Below the pieces are notes generated by a model, which saw nothing but the letters and a program-made list of their open reading frames with translations, did no database searches and had not been told where the DNA came from. A stretch of DNA of 64,000 bases from Lachnospiraceae bacterium (GTDB lineage: Bacteria > Bacillota > Clostridia > Lachnospirales > Lachnospiraceae): the NCBI GenBank assembly GCA_910575835.1, contig CAJTGB010000001.1:186001-250000 (forward strand), written 5' to 3'. The translations under genes were made by a program, and so were the position numbers. Below, piece after piece: positions 38,381-47,292 of this stretch (positions are counted from its first letter, which is position 1; every line of letters begins with the position of its first letter).

Positions 38381-39577
38381 ATGAAAATTTTAATGGTATT
38401 TATTGATATGTTTAGGATTGGACTGACAAATACCTTTGATTCTTCCAAACCTAAGACAGAATTCGATAAACAAATCAATAGAATCGGAGGAGTCTTATAC
38501 AGAAACTGTTATACGCCAGCCCCAGACACACCGCGTTCAAATGGATGCTTATGGACATCCAGATATCCAAGTGAAAATGGATGCGATAATAGATTGAAAT
38601 ATCCGAGGTATTATATCAAACCAGATATTAAAGATTTTTTAGGAATATTAAAGGAAAATGGTTATACGTTCAATTTTTTCATACCAGAAGCGATGAGACG
38701 ACTGGGAGAATTGCCAAATTCTGTTACAAATATTGGAAATTATTCTAAGGATAAAACACTTGAAGAATTTGTAGAAAATCTTTGTATTGAAGAGAATTCT
38801 TTAACTTATTTAGGGTTTAGTGATTATCATCAAGTGGTTACGGATACCTATGCACAAAAGAAGTATGTTACATATACAAACGAAATGTGTGGAAAGATAT
38901 TGAAAACTATTGATGATACGCTATCCTTTAACACATTTGATTTAGTATTTTTTTACTCAGATCATGGGTATAAGCAGAGGGAAGAAAATTTTGATTCAGC
39001 ATATTTAATGCTTGGGGATGAACGAACTCAAATTTTTATGATGGTACATCGTAAAAATGATAAAAATTTGATTTTTTCAGATAAGTTGTCAAGTATTATG
39101 GATATATATCCAACTATATTAAATTATTGTAATATTGTTTATGAAAAAACAATTCGAGGAAAAGATTTGTTTAGTGATAATTGTTATGACTGGCTATTAG
39201 TGGAAGATCATAAAACTTTTTCTGTAGATATGGGGCAATCAATTGAACGTTGGGCTATTAGAAACAAAAATGGATATGCATGTGTTGATTGTGCACTCAA
39301 CTGGGAAGCAGATTATGATATAAAAATAGAAGACAAAAAGACATATAAAAAGATATTAGACGAGTTAGGTACTGAATTTACTGATAATGTAAAAATGCAA
39401 AGTATTCATGACTCGTATCAAGATTTTTTAGTTGAATGTCCGACGCATTATGATGGAAGTAGAAGAATAATTCATAAACCATTTTCTCAATGGATAAAGG
39501 ATATAAAAACCAGATTCGAAAAAGGAATAGAAAATACTATTAAGAAAATTATCTATAGTTTAAATAGGAGTTTATAA
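38381..39577 (+). CDS. Alkaline-phosphatase-superfamily enzyme (sulfatase/phosphotransferase-like)
   Basis: 398 residues from ATG 38381. Fold motifs are present: KILMVFIDMFR (metal-binding Asp9), a nucleophile-like segment APDTPRSNGCLWTSRYPSENG with Thr50, and LVFFYSDHGYKQREENF with Asp-His metal ligands. Late in the protein SSIMDIYPTILNYCNI, TIRGKDLF matches sulfatase/phosphotransferase C-termini. There is no signal peptide or membrane anchor, so the enzyme looks cytoplasmic. It may transfer or remove phosphate, phosphonate or sulfate on sugars. The phosphonate genes nearby make a phosph(on)o-transferase role worth testing. Confidence 0.7.
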   Translation: MKILMVFIDMFRIGLTNTFDSSKPKTEFDKQINRIGGVLYRNCYTPAPDTPRSNGCLWTSRYPSENGCDNRLKYPRYYIKPDIKDFLGILKENGYTFNFFIPEAMRRLGELPNSVTNIGNYSKDKTLEEFVENLCIEENSLTYLGFSDYHQVVTDTYAQKKYVTYTNEMCGKILKTIDDTLSFNTFDLVFFYSDHGYKQREENFDSAYLMLGDERTQIFMMVHRKNDKNLIFSDKLSSIMDIYPTILNYCNIVYEKTIRGKDLFSDNCYDWLLVEDHKTFSVDMGQSIERWAIRNKNGYACVDCALNWEADYDIKIEDKKTYKKILDELGTEFTDNVKMQSIHDSYQDFLVECPTHYDGSRRIIHKPFSQWIKDIKTRFEKGIENTIKKIIYSLNRSL

Positions 39578-39592
39578 TGTAATGAGGGAAAA

Positions 39593-41116
39593 ATGAGAAG
39601 TAAAAAAGCATTGTTGAGTTTTATGATCAGTACACTTGCTCAAATTATAAACACAGCCCTTTCTATTATTGTGAGAAGGATTTTTATAAGAACACTTGGA
39701 GCAGATGTTCTTGGGCTTAATAGTCTGTATTCGAGCATTGTTGCATTCCTTGCCCTTTCTGAGTTAGGAATTGGTCAGTCTATTGCTATGTGTTTATATA
39801 AGCCTCTTGCAGAAGATAATATTTGTGAGATTAGATCATATATGTTATTCTTAAAGAAAGTTTATATAGTTATTGGTCTTGTAATAATAATATTAGGAAT
39901 TATCATCGCTCCGTTTATTTATTTAATGACGGATATTTCTGTCAGAAGAAGTTTTATATCGTATTCGTTTATACTATATGTCATATCTACTGCAATTTCA
40001 TATTTTTGGTCCTATAAAAAAATTTTATTGACTGCAGATCAAAAGAATTACGTTGTTGCTGGAGTTCAGGTAATATGCAAGTTATTGTTGAATCTAACAC
40101 AGATAATATTATTAATTAGGACAAGTAATTACTATATTTTCCTGATATGTTTGTCTGTTTTTAATTTGATTGAAAATATTGTTTGTTCAAAAAAATGTGA
40201 TAAGAAATATCCATATATAAAAGAACAAGCTAAATTTTTACAGAAGACACAAAAGCAATCATTGATTGAGCGAATAAAGGGATTACTTTTTTATAAAGCA
40301 AGTAATTATTTAATCCAAAGTACGGATAATATTATTATTTCTCTTTGTCTAGGAACAATAAATGTTGCGTATTATTCTAATTATAATTTAATTAGTAATA
40401 TATTATATGCAATATTTTCTAATATAGGTACCAGTTCTATGGCTGGTTTAGGAAATATTTTATATACAGATAAAAAGAATCTTAAATTTGCGTTTAGTAA
40501 GCTTTTGATAGTACAACATTTTGCATTTAATATATCAACGACTGCATTTTTAATATTATCTACAGGATTTGTCTCGTTAGCATTTGGTAAAGAATCAGAA
40601 TTAGGAATTATTACGGTTGTAATGATGAGCCTGATATATGATTTGAGGGGATATTCATATGCTATAGAATCTATTCGGAGTAGTGCAGGATTGTTTTCTA
40701 AGGATCGTTATTTAAACTTGTTAAGTGCAATTATTAATGTTATTTTATCTGTTCTTTTGGTTAAGCCATTTGGAATTCCAGGGATTCTGTTTGGGACAAT
40801 TGTTAGCTATATTCTTAAAGAATTAATATTTGTTCCCAATATTGTATTTGATGAGATTTTACCAGGAGAAGAAAGATGTTATTATAAGAAGCTTGGTCAG
40901 CATTGGTTTATTACGATAGTTACAACTACAATAATGATTGTAATACACTATTATTTTTTTACTAAATATACCATTATTAGTTGGGCAGTTGAAGCAATAA
41001 TAATTGTTGTTTTTGTTGTAGTAATCAATTTGATAATATTTAGAAATAATAAAGAATTCAGAGCAATTTATCAATTATTATTAACTATGTTTGGGGAGAA
41101 GATGAAGAGGTTTTGA
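39593..41116 (+). CDS. Polysaccharide flippase (Wzx-like)
   Basis: 507 residues from ATG 39593, 16 bases after the previous stop. The protein starts with a short basic stretch and LLSFMISTLAQIINTALSIIVRRIFIRTLGADVLGLNSLYSSIVAFLALSELGIGQSIAM, the PST/MOP flippase signature. Twelve to fourteen membrane segments continue to the C-terminus. It would move the undecaprenyl-linked repeat unit across the membrane for polymerisation by the Wzy-like protein. Codon use is AT-rich as in its neighbours. Confidence 0.88.
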   Translation: MRSKKALLSFMISTLAQIINTALSIIVRRIFIRTLGADVLGLNSLYSSIVAFLALSELGIGQSIAMCLYKPLAEDNICEIRSYMLFLKKVYIVIGLVIIILGIIIAPFIYLMTDISVRRSFISYSFILYVISTAISYFWSYKKILLTADQKNYVVAGVQVICKLLLNLTQIILLIRTSNYYIFLICLSVFNLIENIVCSKKCDKKYPYIKEQAKFLQKTQKQSLIERIKGLLFYKASNYLIQSTDNIIISLCLGTINVAYYSNYNLISNILYAIFSNIGTSSMAGLGNILYTDKKNLKFAFSKLLIVQHFAFNISTTAFLILSTGFVSLAFGKESELGIITVVMMSLIYDLRGYSYAIESIRSSAGLFSKDRYLNLLSAIINVILSVLLVKPFGIPGILFGTIVSYILKELIFVPNIVFDEILPGEERCYYKKLGQHWFITIVTTTIMIVIHYYFFTKYTIISWAVEAIIIVVFVVVINLIIFRNNKEFRAIYQLLLTMFGEKMKRF

Positions 41117-41118
41117 GT

Positions 41119-41955
41119 ATGAAGAAGACTTGTTGCATATTAGTAAACACTTGTGACCAATATGAAGATGCTTGGTATCCATTTTTTAGGATTCTTGAAC
41201 AAATGTGGCCTGAGGCAAACCAATTTCGCATATACTTAAATACTGAATCAAAATCATATTGTGATACTTTTTTTAATGTTAAAGTGTTGAATATACTACC
41301 GCATAAATCTAAACTTCTTTCTTGGGGAGAAAGGTTACTTGATGTAATCGATAGAATTGATGAAGAATATATACTTTTTATGTTGGAAGACTTTTTCCTT
41401 GAGGATAGAATCGACAATTCTAAGATTATAAAGATATTAGAATGGTTTTCAAAAGATAAATTGATAGCGGCTATAACTTTAATTCCTACTTATGACACAG
41501 AAAAGTTCACTTCTAATAATTTGTATAATGAAAATTTCGGATTGATTCAAAGAAAAAGAAGAACTTTTTTCAAATTGAATGCATCTCCAACATTATACCA
41601 AAAAAAAGTGTTAGAAAAGTATACATTAAAGAGAGACACTCCTTGGGGGTGGGAGTATTTTGGAAGTATTCGAACATGGCATTCTCCAATGAACTATTAT
41701 GCAATGGATAATGATAATAGTATATTTAGATATGATATCAAACATGGTGGGGCAATACATAGGGGGAAGTGGGTAGGTTGTTCTGTTCGTTCTATTATAA
41801 AAAAATATAATATAGATATTGATCTTAATAAAAGAGGTGTAGTTGAAGACTGGCTAGTTACAAATCCAGAATCTTCAAAACACAATCTGTTAACAATCAT
41901 AATAAACAGATCTCGTTTTCTTGTTGAGTATATGCGAGGATGTCTTATGAAATGA
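41119..41955 (+). CDS. Putative glycosyltransferase or glycan-modifying protein
   Basis: 278 residues from ATG 41119, eight bases after AGAGG; the TTG at 41113 is an alternative. The sequence CCILVNTCDQYEDAWYPFFRILEQMWPEA and EYILFMLEDFFLEDRID (an ExD/DxD-like acidic cluster at about residue 92), then LNASPTLYQKKVLEKYTLKRDTPWGWEYFG, resembles small GT-A-like proteins found in capsule clusters. No signal peptide is seen. The family is not certain; it may add a sugar using a divalent metal at the acidic motif. Confidence 0.6.
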   Translation: MKKTCCILVNTCDQYEDAWYPFFRILEQMWPEANQFRIYLNTESKSYCDTFFNVKVLNILPHKSKLLSWGERLLDVIDRIDEEYILFMLEDFFLEDRIDNSKIIKILEWFSKDKLIAAITLIPTYDTEKFTSNNLYNENFGLIQRKRRTFFKLNASPTLYQKKVLEKYTLKRDTPWGWEYFGSIRTWHSPMNYYAMDNDNSIFRYDIKHGGAIHRGKWVGCSVRSIIKKYNIDIDLNKRGVVEDWLVTNPESSKHNLLTIIINRSRFLVEYMRGCLMK

Positions 41956-42025
41956 TGTAGATGAAATTTGATAAGTAATATCTAATATATAAATTAATAT
42001 TATAGCAGTGATAGAGGTATAATGA

Positions 42026-44035
42026 ATGAAAGCATTAATTTTAAATTCTGGACTAGGCTCTCGTATGGGGAGATTAACATCTGAACATCCAAAATGTATG
42101 ACAGAAATAAGTATGCATGAAACAATCTTATTTCGACAGCTTAAGCAAATTGTAGGTGCCGGGATTGAAGAAGTAGTATTGACAACGGGATATTATGATA
42201 GAGTATTGGTGAGATATTGTCAGAGCTTGGATTTGCCTATTCATTTTACTTTTGTAAATAATCCAGAATATGATCAGACTAACTATATTTACAGTATCTA
42301 CTGTGCGAAGGACTACCTTGACGATGATATCATCCTTATACATGGTGATCTTGTATTTGAAAATGAAGTATTTGATAGGGTTATTGCAAGTCAGGTATCT
42401 TGTATGACGGTATCTTCCACATTATTACTTCCTGAGAAGGACTTTAAGGCTCATGTTGTTGGAGGTATGGTCATGCAAGTTGGTGTAAACATCTACAATG
42501 AGGCGATGGTAGCTCAGGCTCTGTATAAACTTTTAAGGGATGACTGGAAGCTTTGGCTTGATAAGATTATCGAGTTCTGTGAAAATGACAATAGGAAAGT
42601 GTATGCAGAGAATGCTTTAAATGAACTTAATGGAGCTGCGAATATTTACGCTCTTGATGTAAAAAATCTTCTTTGTTCTGAAATTGATGATCTGGAAGAT
42701 CTAGCGGTTGTGAGTACGAAGTTGAAAGAAATTGAATCTCGCACAGTTTACATGTGTTTTTCCACTGACATCATTCATGGGGGGCATATTGCAATTATAA
42801 AGAAAGCTCAAAAGTTGGGTAGGTTAATTGTAGGAGTGCTTTCTGATGAGGCTGTGACATGTTATAAGAGACTTCCACTTGTACCAGCATCCGAGCGCAA
42901 ATTGATGTTTGAAAATATAGCTGGTGTGTATAAAGTTGTAGAACAAAAGACATTGTCCTATAAAAAAAATCTTGAAAAGTATCAACCGGATATTGTTGTG
43001 CATGGTGATGACTGGTGTACGGGATTCCAGAAGCCTATCCGTGATGAAGTTGTGTCTGTTCTCACGTCCTATGGTGGAAGACTTGTAGAGTATCCTTACT
43101 CTAACGATCAGAAATATGCTGAAATCCAGGCTCGAACTCGTGCAGATCTTGCAATGCCAGATATAAGGCGCGGTAGATTGAAGAGGGTTTTAGAAACGAA
43201 AGGTTTCGTAACTGCGATGGAAGCTCATGATGGTCTAACAGGTTTAATTGTTGAAAATACAGTTGTATATCAGGAGGGGGGTGCGCATCAGTTTGATGCG
43301 ATGTGGATTTCCTCACTCTGCGATAGTACAGCTAAAGGGAAGCCAGATATTGAACTTGTTGATATGAGCTCTCGTTTTCACACAATAGAAGATATTACAG
43401 AAGTTACTACAAAACCTATTATCTTTGACGGAGATACTGGTGGAAAGATAGAACACTTTGTATATACGGTGCGAAGTCTTGAGCGTTTGGGTGTGTCTAT
43501 GGTCATTATTGAGGATAAAACAGGTTTGAAAAAGAATTCTCTTTTCGGCACAGAAGTTATTCAAAAGCAGGATGATATAGAAAATTTCTCTGCAAAGATT
43601 AGAGCTGGGAAGAAGGCACAACATACAAAGGAGTTTATGATTTGTGCGCGTATTGAGAGCTTGATTTTGGAACAAGGCATGGAAGATGCGCTGACCCGTG
43701 CATTTTCTTTTGTAAAGGCCGGTGCAGATGCCATCATGATACACAGTCGAAAGAAAGATCCTAGTGAAATTCAAGAGTTCATCGAAAAGTTTCGTATAAA
43801 AGATATAACTACACCAATTGTTCTTGTGCCAACATCTTTTAATTCTGTTACAGAGGAAGAGTGGAAGGAACGTGGTGCAAATATTATTATTTATGCTAAT
43901 CAGCTTATGAGAGCGGAAGTGCCTGCAATGCAGAAGGCAGCTGAAATGATTTTGGAGAACCATAGAGCAGAAGAATGCGATACGATGTTGATGCCATTTA
44001 AAGATATAATTCGACTTATTCCGGCAGAGGTTTAA
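42026..44035 (+). CDS. Trifunctional protein: two nucleotidylyltransferase domains and phosphoenolpyruvate mutase
   Basis: 669 residues from ATG 42026. Domain 1 (about 1-225) is a sugar-nucleotidyltransferase fold like LicC/PntC: ALILNSGLGSRMGRLTSEHPKCMTEI, FVNNPEYDQTNYIYSIY, ILIHGDLVFE. Domain 2 (about 240-365) is CTP_transf_like (TagD type): CFSTDIIHGGHIAIIKKAQ (HxGH) and IVVHGDDW. Domain 3 (about 384-660) is PEP mutase: LETKGFVTAMEAHDGLTG, PIIFDGDTGG and the signature EDKTGLKKNSLFG. PEP mutase makes phosphonopyruvate; the first domain probably couples a phosphonate to CMP. Its stop overlaps the next start (TAATG). Confidence 0.88.
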   Translation: MKALILNSGLGSRMGRLTSEHPKCMTEISMHETILFRQLKQIVGAGIEEVVLTTGYYDRVLVRYCQSLDLPIHFTFVNNPEYDQTNYIYSIYCAKDYLDDDIILIHGDLVFENEVFDRVIASQVSCMTVSSTLLLPEKDFKAHVVGGMVMQVGVNIYNEAMVAQALYKLLRDDWKLWLDKIIEFCENDNRKVYAENALNELNGAANIYALDVKNLLCSEIDDLEDLAVVSTKLKEIESRTVYMCFSTDIIHGGHIAIIKKAQKLGRLIVGVLSDEAVTCYKRLPLVPASERKLMFENIAGVYKVVEQKTLSYKKNLEKYQPDIVVHGDDWCTGFQKPIRDEVVSVLTSYGGRLVEYPYSNDQKYAEIQARTRADLAMPDIRRGRLKRVLETKGFVTAMEAHDGLTGLIVENTVVYQEGGAHQFDAMWISSLCDSTAKGKPDIELVDMSSRFHTIEDITEVTTKPIIFDGDTGGKIEHFVYTVRSLERLGVSMVIIEDKTGLKKNSLFGTEVIQKQDDIENFSAKIRAGKKAQHTKEFMICARIESLILEQGMEDALTRAFSFVKAGADAIMIHSRKKDPSEIQEFIEKFRIKDITTPIVLVPTSFNSVTEEEWKERGANIIIYANQLMRAEVPAMQKAAEMILENHRAEECDTMLMPFKDIIRLIPAEV

Positions 44036-45186
44036 TGATGAAACAAAAAATTCTTGAATCAAATGGGTGTTATGAGATATTAGATTCTTGGTTTATAGAT
44101 AATCAAGTGGATTGTGCCATGCTCGTTTGCGGGAAATCTATAGCAAAATTAAAAATAAATGAGTATATAAAAGCATTACCAATTCGTCTCGGAGTGAAGA
44201 TTGTTCATTTTATGGATTTCCAATCTAACCCGGTATATGAAAATGTGGTAACTGGAGTTGAGGTATTTCGTAAAGAAGAATGTAATGCCATTATCGCAGT
44301 TGGTGGTGGTTCTGCTATGGATGTTGCTAAATGTATCAAGCTGTATTCTAATCTTCCCAATAGTGGGGAAAATGGATCATGGTTGCAGGAAAAGATCATT
44401 CCAAATGTAATCCCGTTTCTTGTCATGCCTACAACAGCCGGGACAGGGGCTGAGGCTACGAGATATGCTGTAATTTATTTTAATGGATTTAAGCAGTCGA
44501 TTTCTGACTATAGTTGTATTCCAAAGACAATCCTTATGGATGCCAGCGTTTTGAAGACGCTACCAGATTATCAGAAAAAAGCAACAATGATGGATACTCT
44601 TTGTCATGCTATTGAATCTTTCTGGTCGATAAACAGCACAGAAAGTAGTAAAGAATACAGTAAGAATGCGATTAGGTTGGTGATGTCCAATATGGATGCT
44701 TACCTTTCAAATTATGATGAAGGTAATGCAAATATGCTTGTTGCTGCAAACATAGCAGGTAAGGCTATCAATATTACACAGACAACAGCGGGACACGCAA
44801 TGTGTTATAAAATTACTAGTATATTTAAATGTGCCCATGGTCATGCAGCCATTCTTTGTAATAGAGTGCTATTTTCATGGATGATTGATAACATTAACAA
44901 ATGTATTGATCCAAGAGGCGAGGAATATTTGAAGAAGACGTTGGATGAAATAGGGCAGGCTATGGGATGTGTGGATGCGAAAACAGGCGCAGAGAAGTTA
45001 GTCGAGATTTTCGATAAGTTAGGGTTTAATGTTCCAGAACCTACGGAGGATCAGTATAAAGAACTAAAGTTAAATATTAATCCCGTTCGATTGAAAAATC
45101 ATCCAGTTTCCATAGATACCACAGATATTCAAGAGCTATATAAAGGTATTTTGAATATTCGTTTGGAGGATAACTATGTACGATAA
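44035..45186 (+). CDS. Iron-type alcohol dehydrogenase, probable phosphonoacetaldehyde reductase
   Basis: 383 residues from ATG 44035, overlapping the mutase stop by one base. Family III alcohol dehydrogenase motifs: AVGGGSAMDVAKCIKLY (NAD binding), TTAGTGAEATRYAVIY, and metal ligands in MDTLCHAIESFW, TAGHAMCYKIT and KCAHGHAAIL. Placed between PEP mutase and phosphonopyruvate decarboxylase, it matches enzymes that reduce phosphonoacetaldehyde to 2-hydroxyethylphosphonate. This function comes from context; no transaminase for 2-aminoethylphosphonate is encoded here. Confidence 0.85.
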   Translation: MMKQKILESNGCYEILDSWFIDNQVDCAMLVCGKSIAKLKINEYIKALPIRLGVKIVHFMDFQSNPVYENVVTGVEVFRKEECNAIIAVGGGSAMDVAKCIKLYSNLPNSGENGSWLQEKIIPNVIPFLVMPTTAGTGAEATRYAVIYFNGFKQSISDYSCIPKTILMDASVLKTLPDYQKKATMMDTLCHAIESFWSINSTESSKEYSKNAIRLVMSNMDAYLSNYDEGNANMLVAANIAGKAINITQTTAGHAMCYKITSIFKCAHGHAAILCNRVLFSWMIDNINKCIDPRGEEYLKKTLDEIGQAMGCVDAKTGAEKLVEIFDKLGFNVPEPTEDQYKELKLNINPVRLKNHPVSIDTTDIQELYKGILNIRLEDNYVR

Positions 45187-46111
45187 TGAATTGATAAGCG
45201 TCATACTTTGTATATATAAAGAATCGATGGAATGGATTGATTTAGCAGTACAATCTATTCTGAAACAAACATACAAAAATATTGAACTTGTTGTTATAAT
45301 TGATAATCCAGATGTAGACAATCGAATTTTAAATTATCTGGAATCTTTGCAAAAAAAATATCGGATTATTGTTAAAAAAAATATCGAGAATATTGGGCCA
45401 GGCAAAAGTAGGGACATTGGTATAAGGGCCAGTTCAGGAAACATAATAGCTCTTATGGATGCGGATGATATTTCTGATAGTTTAAGATTTGAAAAGGAGA
45501 TTGAATTATTGATGACATCAGATTGTGATGTTGTGTCTTCTAGTGTAACATATATTGATAAATATGGAAATAAAGGGGAAAGCTATAAATCTGTAGTTAA
45601 GGATATTGAAAAAAAACTTCCATTCGGAAACGTTATTTTCAATCCAACAGTGATGATGAAAAAAAAAGCGTATGAAGCGGTCGGGGGATATAGAGATCTA
45701 CGAAATGGTGAAGATTATGACTTATGGTTACGGATGTTATTAAATAGTAAGAAATTTGCGATTATACATGAGCCGTTATTACAGTATAGAATTAGATTGA
45801 ATAGCTTATCTAGGTCAAATATTTACAAATCATATTTAATTACCAAATATCTGCAGAAGAGTTTTTTTCAGGCTCGCAAAAGAAAGAAAACAACATATAA
45901 GATAGATGGCATTAATGACTATATAAAAACAGAATATTCGAAAGAAAAAGAAAATAGATATTTTGATAGTATGATAATAATTGAAAATGCAAGAACAGAA
46001 TTAAACAAAAATAAAATTAAAGGTGGAATAGATTTTTTTGTTGTGTTCTTTAAACATCCAGTCATGGTGGGAGAAAAAATATTAACTGCGATTCGTAAGA
46101 GATATAATTAA
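45176..46111 (+). CDS. Glycosyltransferase family 2
   Basis: 311 residues from ATG 45176 with TTTGGAGGATAAC upstream, overlapping the previous gene by 11 bases. GT-A motifs: ISVILCIYKESMEWIDLAVQSILKQTYKNIELVVIIDNP, GPGKSRDIGIRASSGNIIALMDADDISD (DxD), and NGEDYDLWLRMLLNSKKFA (ED motif). It makes one glycosidic bond of the repeat unit. Its position inside the phosphonate module could mean its donor or acceptor is the phosphonate-bearing residue, but this cannot be read from sequence. Confidence 0.88.
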   Translation: MYDNELISVILCIYKESMEWIDLAVQSILKQTYKNIELVVIIDNPDVDNRILNYLESLQKKYRIIVKKNIENIGPGKSRDIGIRASSGNIIALMDADDISDSLRFEKEIELLMTSDCDVVSSSVTYIDKYGNKGESYKSVVKDIEKKLPFGNVIFNPTVMMKKKAYEAVGGYRDLRNGEDYDLWLRMLLNSKKFAIIHEPLLQYRIRLNSLSRSNIYKSYLITKYLQKSFFQARKRKKTTYKIDGINDYIKTEYSKEKENRYFDSMIIIENARTELNKNKIKGGIDFFVVFFKHPVMVGEKILTAIRKRYN

Positions 46112-46122
46112 GGAGATATTTA

Positions 46123-47244
46123 ATGAAGGTTGAGCATCTTTTTAGAATAATTGAATCAGATTTCTATACGGGTGTACCAGATAGCCAGTTAAAAGCTCTT
46201 TGTAATTATCTGATGGCTACTTATGGTATTGATCCGAAACATCATATTATTGCTGCTAACGAAGGAAATTGTGTCGGATTAGCAGCAGGGTATCACCTTG
46301 CGACTGGTAAAATCCCAGTCGTCTACATGCAAAATAGTGGTGAGGGAAACATCATTAACCCAGTTGCCAGTCTGCTGAATGACAAAGTTTATGCTATTCC
46401 TGTGGTTTTTATTATTGGGTGGCGTGGAGAGCCGGGTATATATGATGAACCGCAACATATATACCAAGGAGAAGTTACCGTTAAATTGCTTAAGGATATG
46501 GGGATAGCTACATTCATTATAGATAAGGGAACGATAGATGAGGAAGTTGCTATAGCTATGGATGAGTTTAAACGTATTCTTGCAACTGGTAAAGATGTTG
46601 CCTTCGTAATTTGTAAAGATGCACTGACAGATGCTCCGAAGGTCGAATATAAAAACGATAATTGCATGACGCGTGAGGAAATCATTCAACACATCGTGAA
46701 GATGTCTGGAGAAGATCCCATTGTGAGTACAACCGGTAAGGCAAGCCGTGAGTTATTTGAAACGAGAGTTGCGAATAGTCAGAGTCATAAGTATGATTTT
46801 TTGACAGTTGGTTCTATGGGTCACAGTAGTTCTATTGCCCTGGGTGTGGCGCTTAATAAGCAAGAGAAAAAAATTTGGTGTATTGATGGTGATGGTGCAG
46901 TCCTTATGCATATGGGGGCTATGGCTATAATTGGTGCAAATAAACCGAAGAATTTTATTCATGTAATTATCAATAATGAGGCGCATGAGACAGTTGGTGG
47001 AATGCCTACAGTAGCGAATCAAATTAATCTGGTTGCAATAGCAAAAGCCTGCGGTTATTTAAATGCTATATGTGTAGATAATTTTTCTGATTTGGATAGG
47101 GAAATAGAAGTTGCAAAGAACAGAAATGAACTAAGCTTAATTGAGGTCAAATGTTCGATCGGAGGAAGAGATGACTTAGGGCGTCCTACAATCACAACCC
47201 TTGAAAATAAACAGAATTTTATGGAGTATTTAAAATTGGAATAA
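46123..47244 (+). CDS. Phosphonopyruvate decarboxylase
   Basis: 373 residues from ATG 46123 with AAGGAGATATT upstream. It is a thiamine-diphosphate enzyme: YTGVPDSQLKALCNYL at the N-terminus, AANEGNCVGLAAGYHLATGK with the catalytic Glu, VGSMGHSSSIALGVAL, and the cofactor-binding WCIDGDGAVLMHMG...VIINNEAHETVGGMP (GDG to NN). The full single-polypeptide length fits the Ppd family. It converts phosphonopyruvate to phosphonoacetaldehyde, pulling the unfavourable PEP mutase reaction forward. Confidence 0.92.
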   Translation: MKVEHLFRIIESDFYTGVPDSQLKALCNYLMATYGIDPKHHIIAANEGNCVGLAAGYHLATGKIPVVYMQNSGEGNIINPVASLLNDKVYAIPVVFIIGWRGEPGIYDEPQHIYQGEVTVKLLKDMGIATFIIDKGTIDEEVAIAMDEFKRILATGKDVAFVICKDALTDAPKVEYKNDNCMTREEIIQHIVKMSGEDPIVSTTGKASRELFETRVANSQSHKYDFLTVGSMGHSSSIALGVALNKQEKKIWCIDGDGAVLMHMGAMAIIGANKPKNFIHVIINNEAHETVGGMPTVANQINLVAIAKACGYLNAICVDNFSDLDREIEVAKNRNELSLIEVKCSIGGRDDLGRPTITTLENKQNFMEYLKLE

Positions 47245-47292
47245 TACTTGGAATGAATAACAAAGATATTTTTGTATGAGAGAGGTGGAAAT

